A stretch of DNA of 64,000 nucleotides, taken from contig OU696573.1 in assembly GCA_916048095.2 (NCBI GenBank), positions 670,001-734,000 on the forward strand, given 5' to 3'. Numbering within the stretch: the first letter of the stretch is position 1; every line of letters starts with the position of its first letter. Made by a program: the position numbers and the translations under genes. The notes under the pieces are model-generated. The model was not told where the DNA came from and did not search any database. It saw only the letters and a program-made list of their open reading frames with translations. The stretch is from Sacculina carcini. Lineage: Eukaryota; Arthropoda; Thecostraca; Sacculinidae. This document shows, one piece after another, positions 36,505 through 50,200 of the stretch.

Positions 36505-39500
36505 CTGTCGTTCACGACAACATCATCAATGACACAGACCTTAGCAAGCATTTGATATTTCGCTCCGACAGCGGCGTGCCTGGAAATCGTCTAGCATTGA
36601 GTGAGTTGAGGCATTTAGTGGCTCGAGAGAATTCAACGCTTCAAAGAGAGAATCGCAGTAATGTTTTGACGACTAGCACTATAAACTGACTAGTACTATT
36701 AACTGAAGGTTCAAGGTTAAAGGCCTAAGTGACAGCTGCTACACGGGAAGAAGCCGAAGCTTATGAACACACACAGTTATGTTCCGTGTAGCTCGCTACC
36801 ACCGCAGAACCGACCCTCTCCACGCTATGACGCCACAAGGACGGAAGACGTATTAGAGAGGACCACCTCCCCAGAATGCATGACACAACACATGACTGAT
36901 ATCTGGTACCATCATTTACTGCTGGGTGGACAGGGACTGTTGGATTATATAATTCGCCCAATGAAATTGTCATCGTCCTAGTTTCGAACCACGAACCTCC
37001 TCTGAATCCTGAACTTTACAAACCATATGCCAGACAATACCATGTATCGACCATGTAGATTTGGAAAAACACAGATTTTCATTCCGAAGGAAGACCAATA
37101 TAGGACTTGCAGGGCCAAAAAAACAAAACAAAACAACTAGAAAAGTGCGGTGCTGAGATTTTGGTGTGGCTGGAGATAGACTGACCGCAAATGACCGACG
37201 AGTAGGAGCGAGGTCGTCGATGACGCAGTGAACGCTGCAACAGCTGATGGGTGCGCTGCGGCGCTGCCCCGGCCATCAACCGCGCCGTCGCTTGGTGAAG
37301 AAAAATGCGACTGACCGAGGCTGGCGTGCGAACACTGACCACGCGCAGACAGGCTAGCACACGGCCGAACTGGCGCCGATGTTGCTCACTTACTCCACTA
37401 GATGGCGCCATCAATGATGATATGTGGCTGTGTTGAGGTGTGTGTGAGCTGCTGTTACACTCCCATAACTGTGTCAGGGTCTGTAGTAGCAGGTCACACA
37501 CTAGTAACTGACATAACTGACACACACACATCAACATACACCGACACACACACATCAACACACACACACACACAATAGCGCAAATTAGAACAGTATTTAA
37601 TTATTTAGACTGCGAAACACTACAAAAAGCTATGGTTGCTATAATAAGATCCAAGTTGGAGTATGCTGGACCTGTGTGGACGCCATACAAAAAGAAAGAT
37701 ATAGCAAAATTAGAGAAGGTTCAAAAAATATTTTCGAAAATGATTCCAGAACTAGAGAAATTACCATATGAAGACAGACTAAAAAGGCTTGGCTTGAAGA
37801 CACTGCAGGAAAGGAGGGAGAGAGGAGATTTAATTGCCGTTTTCAAGTATTTAAATGAGTATGACACAGAATTTGACATTTCAGAATACAAACAAAAAGA
37901 AGGAAGACGAGGAAACTAAAGAAAACCAGATGCCGCAGCGACTTGAGGAAATATGGCTTCCCGTTTAGCTGCATTACCAAATGGAATTCTTTGAGCAATA
38001 ATGTTGTGGCGGCCTCAACCATAAGTTCCTTTAAGTCGTTGTTGGACAAATGTGGCAATTGAGACGGTACAGCTCGAGCCATGCTCATCTCCCGTAAATT
38101 CAACTCGGTGAGAACATACACATCAACACACACATACACATCAACACACAGACACACATCAACACACACACACACACAACACCGACACACACATCGACAC
38201 ACAACACACACATACACATCAACACACATCAACCACATACACATCGATGCTGTGAATTAAATACCTGATCAGCACCGTTGTCGATACATCACACCAGCGT
38301 GTGTGTTAGTGTGTGTGCGCGTGTGTGTGTGTTAGTGTGTGTGCGTGTGTGAGTGTCTCAGTGTGTTGATGTATATGGCGCAGAACTAGAACATTGCTGA
38401 TTGCAATTAATTTAGTGTGTTACAGAAGACAGCGTTGATTGTGTAGATGTGAAAACTGGGGTGATCGTTGTGTACAAGCTAAAAAGAGGGAGAAATGAAA
38501 AGGATGAAAGAGAGAAGTCATACAAACACACACGCCGATGAATAAGAATAAGGAAGATGAAAAGTGGAGCCGTGAATGAAACAGTGAGACACAGAGAAAT
38601 GACATTACAGATACCAGTAATAATAAATGACCATTTGGCGCCTGCGGTTCATAAAACACGACCAAATAGGAAACAGAAACAGAAAAACAATAGATAAACA
38701 ATCTCAGATGATGGGTGAGTTTAAATATTTGCCAAACAGATTGATTGAAACAGACAAAACGTGCACAAACAGTTACCGTGTAATTGTGAAGATGAGAGAG
38801 AAATGAGAGTTATCGTGTACTTGTGGAGATGAGAGAGAAATTGGACAGTTATCGTGTACTTGTGATGATGAGAGAGAAATTGGACAGTTATCGTGTACTT
38901 GTGATGATGAGAGAGAAATTGGACAGTTATCGTGTACTTGTGAAGATGAGAGAGATGAGACAGTTATCGTGTACTTGTGAAGATGAGAGAGATGAGACAG
39001 TTATCGTGTACTTGTGAAGATGAGAGAGAGAGAGAGAGACAGTTATCGTGTATTTGTGAAGATGAGAGAGATGAGACAGTTATCGTGTACTTGTGAAGAT
39101 GAGAGAGAGAGAGAGAGACAGTTATCGTGTATTTGTGAAGATGAGAGAGATGAGACAGTTATCGTGTACTTGTGAAGATGAGAGAGAGATGAGACAGTTA
39201 TCGTGTACTTGTGAAGATGAGAGAGAGATGAGACAGTTATCGTGCACTTGTGAAGATGAGAGAGAGAGACAGAGACATCGTGTACTTGTGAAGATGAGAG
39301 AGAGAGACAGAGAGAGAGACAGATACACATCGTGCACTTGTGAAGATGAGAGAGAGACAGAGACATCGTGTACTTGTGAAGATGAGAGAGAGACAGATAC
39401 ACATCGTGTACTTGTGAAGATGAGAGAGACAGATACACATCGTGTACTTGTGAAGATGAGAGAGACATCGTGTACTTGTGAAGATGAGAGAGAGAGAGAG

Positions 39501-42500
39501 AGACAGACACATCGTGTACTTGTGAAGATGAGAGAGAAATGGGACAGTTATCGTGTACTTGTGAAGATGAGAGAGAGACAGAGACATCGTGCACTTGTGA
39601 AGATGAGAGAGAGAGAGAGATACACATCGTGCACTTGTGAAGACCCACACCGACCCGGTGTTTTGCACTGTCGATGCATTGCATCTGTTCAACAGTGAGT
39701 CATGCAATGCAACTACAATGCACAACACAGAGCAGTAGAAACGCTCACAGTAACTCGTGCACACACATATAATGTATGAATAGAGAAACCAAAAAACCAC
39801 ACGGACAAGTGACATTGTCTACGAGAAAGAAAAAGTCGTGAATTTGAAATGAGCTGCGCTGTGTGTGTTTGTGTGTGCATACGAACAGCAGCAGTAGACA
39901 AAAATGAGCGAGTGATCAACACAAAACCAACCATGCGCACACGTGAATGATTGCATGACAACAGTGTGTGTGTCTGTGTGTGTGTGTGTGTGTGTGTGAG
40001 TACATGCAGAAATTGAGGGAATGGAAAACCCGAGCTAGCTAGCAAATACAGACAAGAAATCAGACATGCATATTGGCTGAGTCAGTGAGAAAATGTCACG
40101 TACAATCGTACACTGCCGACAATCGCAATACATTTTCTTACTGTTTTTTTCTTGACACAAAATCAGTATGCATTGAAGACTTGCCTAAAAGAAAGAAGTG
40201 TGCATGCTTCCAGACTACAATATGCACACGACAATTGTCATCACACAGACGATCAGGCAAAATTAGCTATCTGTAACCGAGTGCTTGCTGTAAAACACAG
40301 CCTCGCTACGAAACAAAATCAACCAATCACACAAACAAATCAATTAAGGTTCCTCAAACTCTTTTCTTGTCATGGCCTCTTCAATGCGAGTTCTTGTGAC
40401 ACCCCCGAAACAGTCCATGACTCTCCTAGAAGTTCTTGTGGCCCCATATACACATGGATTGCCGCGGCGCAATTTCTTCAGAGGATAAAATTGTTTCAAC
40501 ATATATTTTGTTATGGTCCTATGACCCGCGTAGAGTAACTGCAATAAAGCACATGACTTGAGCGGATCTGTCGTGAGTTAGAGCACTGATCATCAACTAT
40601 CCCTCCTACTCATTCATACTCTCTCTCTCCCACTCTTTCTCTATGATCTTCCTCATTATTGTACAACATATCAGCTCATATTTGATATCACTCCATTTCA
40701 GATTGACTTCTGGTGTGTAAAAGTATATATACACATTTATATTCAGCCTTTTGATCTGCTAATTTCATTTGCTTCATTGTATATTTCATTTTACTTCTTT
40801 TTTCATTATATTTAATCTTCCTGACCGAACACATTTACTTTTCGAACTCTCTGCATCTTTTGGTTAGCTTGCCTGTACATGAGCCCATAGCAGGGTGGTA
40901 ATAGTGCACTTACACTCTCCCCCCATGCTACTGGCTGTGCCTGTAACTAATAAAGGTCACATGTCGGTGTTCACCTGGACTGCCTCGGTGCTGGTGGGTC
41001 GACAATTGGCGTGACTGACGCTGTGCTCGAGCGGTGTGACGGCCAGCGAACACGCAGTCAGCACGGCATCACTGCAGCCACCCCGGCGCTGACAACGGTA
41101 GGCGAGTAGAGCTGCTGCGGTCGCTCGAGGCAGGGGGTCCAGCTGGCTCCAGTGACGACTCAACAAACGCTCGGGAAGACGCCGCACACGCGCATACAAG
41201 CGCTGTGTGGCTGCGTCTTCAGCAGAGCCCGAGGAGGATGATGATGCGTGGTCGTGCTGCGACGGCGGTGGTGCAGACAGCCAATGAGCCACCAGTTGTC
41301 CGGCCTGAGCCCACCAGCGCACCACACTGTCTCGACACGACATACACTCTGACACACACACACACACACACACAGGTAGCTCGAGTCAAATAAAGGTTGA
41401 TACAGATAGTTGTAGATACACTGTGTACACAAAACACCAACAGACATACAAGTAATGAATGTGTGTTTGAGTGTGTGTTCTTACCGAGTTGTTCTTACCG
41501 AGTTGTTCGCGCAGGAATGAGTCGGAAACTCGTGTCTCCTGCCTTCCAGAGATCATAATTGTCTTTGAATTTACTTGTTGTTGGCTGTCCTATTATATTT
41601 TGCGGTATTCTATTGCAAAAATCTATACTACGTTGAGGGAAACTGTACTTCTTTATATCTTTTTGGCTCTACTTTTTTGAAGATGTGTGTGTTTGAGTGT
41701 ACTCACATAGTTGTACTCACATAGTTGTTCTACAGGATATGAGCTAAGCTCGTGCTGTCCCGTCTCTTTTCCATAATTTATCTAACATATTTTTGAAGGA
41801 ACTTAAATTTCTAGCTTCAACTATTTTGCTGTCTAATTGGTTCCACTGATCGACGCTCCTAAACGGGAAACTATACTTTTTTACATCTTTTCGACAACGT
41901 GTTTTCCTCAGTTTTTTTTTAGTGTCCTCTACGCACATTTCCTTGAAAAACTAATCCGATGTCGTCTGTGTTGACCGTGTCATTTATGCATCTATATATG
42001 TTTATTAAATCACCTCTTTCTCTCCTCTCATCAAGCCTGGGTAATTCAATTTTCCTCAATCTGTCCTCGTAAGACATGTTTTTCAAGTTTGGTACCAATT
42101 TTGTGGCTAGTCTTTGAATCTTTTCTATTTTCTTTATATGTTTCACTTCGTGTGGAGACCAAACTACAGCTGCGTATTCGATCTTTGGCCTAATTAGAGC
42201 TATCATGATTTTTTTGAACATATTCTCATCCATGTAGTTGAATACTCCTCTCGTTTTTGAAATAAGTGCATACGACTTAGCGAAAAGGTCATCAATGTGC
42301 GCCTGCGGTGAGTGTGTGTGTTTGAGTGTGTGTGTGTGTGTGTGTGAGTGTTTGAGTGTGTGTGTCTGTGTGTGTGTGATTGAGTGAGTCACCGTGAGTA
42401 GCATGTTGAGTCTGGTCATAGCAGCAGTTAATCTCGCTGGTCTGCAGTACCAGGTCGCAGTAGCGCAGTGCATCAGACACGTGACAGCGGCGCGGCCACT

Positions 42501-44650
42501 CGCCGCCACCATTGGCCGCGCCACCACTGCATGCCGACTGACACACGTCCACCAGTCTGCCTCCGGGCATGGTCAGTGCGTACAATGTCTTCTCCAGTAA
42601 ATGTTCGTGAAATAACTGACACACAAACATACAAACAAACATACACCCACACACATATACACACACATACACATATACACCCACACACATATACACTCAC
42701 ACATATGCACATATACACCCACAAACATACACCCATACACATATACACCCACACACATATACACACAAACATACACATATAAACCCATACACATAAACAC
42801 CCATACACATAAACACCCACACACATATACACCCACACACATACACATATACACCCACACATATGCACATATACACCCACACATATGCACATATATAAAC
42901 ACACATACATACACATATACACACAAACGTATACAAACACACACACACATACATACACATATACACCCACAAACGTATACAAACATACATATACACACAA
43001 ACATACACAAGTGTGTGTGTGTATGTTTGTTTTTTTAGCATATTGTGTTTCAAATGGCGTGTGTATTACACTAGCAATGCGATATTAATGTATGTTCTTG
43101 TTGAAGAACTCAATTACCAGTGTTTTTTTGTATATTGTTTGTCTATTATGAATATGTGGCAATAAATTATATATTATAAATGACAACAAAATACACACAC
43201 ACACATTTAATTAATCAATCACCTCTTGTATACCAACATTTTGTGCTGACGCAGAAATACAGAGAGAAAGATATGTCCATCATCATATTCATAATATGTC
43301 CATCATCATATTCATAATATGTCCATCATCACATGTGTTGATTGTTTCAAGTCTGTCTGTTTAACCTGTCATTATTGCTCTGTTTGGGATCTACTTTATA
43401 AATTGATTGTGTTTATTGTTGTTGCGTATGTGTGTTGTTTATTTTGTGTAAACGTATGTGTGTGATAGTTTTGCTTGTATGCTCGAACTTGTGTGTGTGT
43501 GTGCACGAGTGAGTGTATATCTGAATGTTGTGAAGTTTGTTACTGCTGCTGCAAATTATTGCTACCTTGATGTGATATGTCCTATATAAATTGTGGTTCT
43601 GCGAGCTTCCCGTAGGAGTAGAACTAAAATATTCATAAAGAATAGATAATAAAGAGAGAGAGTGAAGAGAGCGGAACCTGTCGCACGTAGAGCAGAGGAT
43701 GTGCCAGTGGCGCGTCGGCCGAGAGGGGACTGTTACTGTGATTGTAGCGCCACTCATGCTGGAGCAGAAAGCGACGACCTGCACTTGTTGTGAGCCAACG
43801 CATTGCCGCCGTACGTCGCCGTCCGTCAGCGTGCGGCGACGCGGCCGAGAAACAGCCCAGCGCCGCATCCAACAGTCTTCGCAGCAGCCAGCCACCGAGC
43901 GTCAGCGCCAGAGGCACGCGCTTCAGCTGCAACACGGCCGTGGCGTATATTTCGGCACAGATGAGCGAGTTGAGCTGCGTGCCGGCTACGTCGGCGTAAT
44001 TGACGGCAGTTAAACACAACGTCACACCGCACCGTCGACCCACAGACAGGCCGCACGAGGCGACCGCCGCCGCCGCCGCCCGACTGTTACTGCTGCTGGA
44101 ACCGGCTGATGTGATGACGTCATCGTCACGAGCAGTGTTGTTGTTGTCAATGTTAGTGACAGCATTGTTACTGTTGTTGTCACAGGCGGACAGTGAGATC
44201 TGGTGTAGTCGATGATATACGTGCGCATAATCGGCCGTCATCGTGTATAAATCCTGTCTCTCCTTACTACCCGCCAGCCACACACACACACACAAAGAAA
44301 CACACACACACACAAAGAAACACACACACACACACACACACACAATTCATACACATATTCTTCTTGGCAATGTCTTGTAATATTCCGGCATCAAAGTTTA
44401 ATATTTTTTCAATAAGTGTGGTTGGATTGAACAAGCGTAATTGTTAGTATATACACAATAATTGTATGTTAATTTTAGGTTAATTTGTATGGTGAAATTT
44501 TGCCCAATACCAATTTGTATGTATTAATTCACATATTCCCGCATTGATTCCATATTATTCAATATATCCCGTGTATGTGTGTGTGTGAGCCACTGTGTGT
44601 GTGTGTGTGAGTCACTGTGTGTGTGTGTGTGTGTCAGTGTGTGTGTGTGT

Positions 44651-44683
<33 letters not shown>

Positions 44684-45413
44684 AGTGTGTGAGTCACTGT
44701 GTGTGTGTGTCAGTGTGTTAGTGTGTGTGAGTCACTGTGTGTGTGTGTCAGTGTGTGTGAGTCACTGTGTGCGAGTCACTGTGTGTGAGTCACTGTGTGT
44801 GTCAGTGTGTTAGTGTGTGTCAGTGTGTCAGTGTGTATGTCAGTGAGTCAGTCAGCACCGAGACATGAAGATGCGGTGTCCCCGGCGAGCCAGCCACAAC
44901 CCGCCGGGTACACAATGAGATGCTTGTCTCAGTGTCTGCCAGGCTAGTGCCACACACCAGGCCACGCTAGATGAAGGCACACCGCGTCGCACAGCTCGTA
45001 AACTCGACACATAACAGTCACACGCACGACACACACGACCCTGACACACACACACACACACACACATGACACATACACACAACAGTCACACACATGACAC
45101 ATACACACAACAGTCACACACATGACACATACACACACATAACAGTCACACACATGACACATACACACATAACAGTCACACACATGACACATACACACAC
45201 ATAACAGTCACATACATGACACATACACACACATAACAGTCACACACATGACACACACACACACACACATAACAGTCACACACACACACACATACATAAC
45301 AGTCATACACACACACACACACATAACAGTCACACACATGACACACACACACACACACACACATAACAGTCATACACATGACACACACACACACACACAC
45401 ACACACATAACAG

Positions 45414-45450
<37 letters not shown>

Positions 45451-45996
45451 TAACAGTCATACACACACACACACACACACATAACACATACACACACAAC
45501 AGTCACACACATAACACACACACATAACAGTCACACACACACACACACACACACATAACACACACATATAACAGTCACACACATGACACATACACACACA
45601 TAACAGTCACACACATGACACATACACACACACATGACACATACACACACACAACAGTCACACACATGATACATACACACACATAACAGTCACACACATG
45701 ATACATACACACACATAACAGTCACACACATGACACATACACGCACATAACAGTCACACACATAACAGTCACACCCACGACACACACACATGACACATAC
45801 ACACACATAACAGTCACACACATGACACATACATACACACAACAGTCACACACATGATACATACACACACATAACAGTCACACACATGACACATACACAC
45901 ACATAACAGTCACACACATGATACATACACACACATAACAGTCACACACATGACACATATACACACATAACAATCACACATACACACACATAACAA

Positions 45997-46041
<45 letters not shown>

Positions 46042-46250
46042 ACAATCACACATACACACACACACACACACACATAACAGTCGCACATACGACACACACA
46101 CACACATAACAGTCACACACACACACACCTTTTTTATCCAGGATATTACTCTAGAAATAGGGAGTTTCTTATACAAGAGAGTAAGTACTTCAGTGCAACA
46201 CACAAGAGGCATACACATACCTTTGTGTGTGTGTGTGTGTGTACATATGT

Positions 46251-46291
<41 letters not shown>

Positions 46292-47104
46292 GTGAACAGG
46301 AAGACACAATAGAGCGAAAAAGCTGAAGGATTACAGACAAAGACATGTGTGTGTGTGTGTGCTGGTAAGTATACACCTGTATGTTGTCAACACATACACA
46401 CACGTACATACATACGCATACACAAACATACACACCAACACACGCAAGCACAAATACATACCAATAAACACACATACACATCCACACACACATATATACA
46501 TCCACATAAACACACATACACATAACACACATATATACACATACGTATATACACATACAGATATATGCACACACATAAATACACACATACAAATATATAC
46601 ATTCACACATGTACGATGAGTAGAATAATCTGTGACGCGCAATGAACACAAGATAGCAGCATCGCACGCCAGTGTGTGTGTGTGTATGTGTGTATGTGTG
46701 TATGTGTATGTGTATGTGTGTGTATGTGTGTGTGCGGGCACGTGAACACGCGCTGTGCTGCAAGCCAGCATAGCACTTACACTGTGTGTGTATGTGTGTG
46801 TATGTGTGTGTGTATGTATGTATGTGTGTGTATATATGTGTGTGTGTGTATATATGTGTGTGTGTGTATGTGTGTGTATATATGTGTGTGTGTATGTGTG
46901 TGTATATATGTGTGTGTGTGTATGTGTGTGTATGTGTGTGTGTGTGTATGTGTGTGTGTGTGTGTTGGATTGCATCAGCATTGACAACCAAAACTTCTGA
47001 CATACACACATACATACACATGGCCATGACATCCACATGGCGGCAATACTAAGAATTGAGGTGTGTGTGTGTGTGTGTTGGTTGGTTGCAAGACATGTGT
47101 GTGT

Positions 47105-47144
<40 letters not shown>

Positions 47145-47179
47145 CGTTGCACGAGCAAAAACATACCAGCCCGCCAATG

Positions 47180-47218
<39 letters not shown>

Positions 47219-50200
47219 TATACAATGACACGACGAAGCTAAGGTTCGTACATGATCTATCATATTGTCTATGAGAATGTGTGTATGTGTGTAGAGACAT
47301 ACCGCGTTGTAGTGGCGGTCGCCATTTTGTTTGAGCTGCCGGAATTGTCGTCCGGCACGACTGTCCGGAGGCACCTTGGGTTCTCCGTAGATGAATATAT
47401 TGAGCAGACAGCAGAGCAGCACGAGGCAATTGAGCGAATACACTGCCAGTCTACTACACGCCACGTCCAACCAACGCATCGACCAACCGTCTAACATTTA
47501 CCACAAGCAAATAACGTGCCATCACCTCATATGATCCTCTCTTTGATAAATACAATAATCTTATATCTTATCTCATAATCTTTGACAAATACAATAATGT
47601 CAGTTGTATGTCACAGAACGGCGCTAGAAACCAAAAATAAACGAAATTGGATTGATAAAAAACACACACAAATTTATACGCATTAATTATGAGTCACGTT
47701 GTCCGATAATAAATCCATATTACTCTTTTGCAGCAAAAAGCCAACAACCGACAAATACAACCGCCCAATATGCTCGACTTTTGGGAAAATTCCATTCTTT
47801 AATGTAATCGACACACACAAACACACACACACACACACATACACACACATACAGAGAAAATATCACGCAAAATAAGAGGTCAAGGAAATCAAGCCGAGCT
47901 TAATTAAGATGTCAAATTCTCGTGCATATTTGCTTTTATAACCGCCCAGACATGATTCAGCATATCTGTGTTTGTCGTGTTTTGTATTTCAGCTCGCACC
48001 ACCGACCTTCTTCCAGTGACAACATGGTGCGACCGCCAGCGCCCCCTGAACTGCTCGCAGCAGCGGGGCCCGCCCAGTGCTGCCTGCCTGCATCAGCCAA
48101 CTGTTGCAGCGGGTTGAATGTGACGAACGCCAGCAGAAAAATGCATAAAGTCACCCGACTGCGGTCGGAAAGACCAACAGGGCTTGATACTCCAAAGCGA
48201 AACGCCTGTCGCTGTACACCCACACCCATACGACACCATAACACTCATCGTGCTCTCTTAATCTGGGCTCTACTAAGCCAAATAATTCAAATAACACTAC
48301 CACTGACACTCACACAGACAAAAAGACAGACTGAAGGAAATGACTAACCTTACAGTCATCGCCAATATAAACAATGATATATCAAGTAGAATACAACTTA
48401 ACCAAAAACAACACACACACAGATAAGAACACACTTTGAATTGTAGATGAGTTTTTGTCAGGCGCATAAATGTATTAAAACTACTAGTATAAACATTAAA
48501 GATGACGCATCACACATACACACATACACAGACACACACACACACGCACATACTACCAGGAGTGTTTAGAAAAAACGTAAATACTTAATCACGTGGGTAT
48601 TAAATTTGTGCACCTGCAGTGGAAAATTAATCCGTGTGTGTTAGTTATTATCTACACAAGGACAAACAGATCAATTAAGATAGATTCATTTGGATGACGT
48701 CGTATCATATACAGCACGCGCACAATTCAGCCCTGGATGACAATGACAGCATGGAGGATCAAATGACATCTGCACCCATCGGTCGGGTCGGGTTACACAA
48801 TGAAACAATAAGTGAAACAATGAAACCAAGTGAATGAAACACGATCTTTGTAAGATGTGGGTCAAAAAATCACCAGACACTGGCAAGCCGAAATGATCCA
48901 GTAATTCTAGATTATCGAGAAAATTCAACATAAAACTTTATAGATACTTGTTATAATATTGCACGTATTATTATTTTACCTGCAGTATATACTAACTAAA
49001 AATGTGACCATTCTCAAAACGAGGCAGTTCAAGGCAGCCATGTTGATGAACACTGAGCTAATTGTAGCGAGCAATTCACGTGACTTGTACGACAAGAGCA
49101 CCTCCATATTATCACTTGCATATCACACGCACTCACCTCGTATTCTTCATCGTTGGTGTAGTTCGGTTGAACTTGCTGTATGGATAATGCATTGCCGTCA
49201 AAGCAGACATCGTCAAGAGCCTTCAACTCGCCGTCCTCCACCGAGACCGAAGGACTGGATGCCGCAGTAGAGTTTGACCGAGGTGGAGTGGTCCAACACG
49301 TGTTATCCTGTCTCACACCAGATGGCAGCGGTGTGGTGGCGGTCGTGACGTCACCACTAGACTGCGGCGACGAAACTGGCGCACCGCCGCCACACGCGGC
49401 CAACTGTTGTCGACACAACAGCAACTGGGAGCGGAGACGCTGATTTTGATGCTGCAAGAAGCGGATATACTCGATTGCCTTGCGAAGAACCAGAGATTTG
49501 GTCATCTGACACGCACACCAAATATACAACAAAAAACTCCACCAAAATGCTGTCCCCGAAAAGCACAACAATTAAGGACAAATTGGAAAAAGCAAAATCA
49601 TTGTCAATTCTTGTGCTTAGGAACACGCTGTATATGAGCCAATGACAGTGGTTTGACGTTTATAAAACACACACACACACACACACATACACACACACAC
49701 ACACACACAACGGACGACAACGTATCGCAAGCATCTAGCAATCGCACAAATATGAGAATATGAAACAATAAAACACTGATAAAACAACGCCAGATAAAAA
49801 ACCAAACAGAAGGACTTATTCTCCACTGCCGACAACTACAACTACAACTCTTACATCCGGGCTACAATGCATATAATTCTCCATTGAAATTCCAATGATT
49901 GATGACTGTCTGTTTCTATGCGGATATTGGAAACTGGACAGTCAACAAGAATTTGCACGATTTGCATCACGATACACGACGGAAATCCGTATTGCATGCA
50001 ACACAGTACAAGCCCCCCCACGCAACATCGCACACGAATAAATCAGTTGAGGAATAAAAGTCATTAAGAAGTGGGGAATAAGCGATAGAAAGAAATTATC
50101 ACCAATCTAAAATGGATCAATTTCCCAATCACAGAGCCCACTAATCATATGTTCCCGGTTAATTCTCACATCACCAAGTAATATGTTTGGTAAATTGAGT

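Noticed and set aside
39043..39815. Frames of about 200 aa with SSSQVHD or CTCEDERE repeats
   Set aside because: Minisatellite in SREBP intron 10; no start context, no domain, both strands open.
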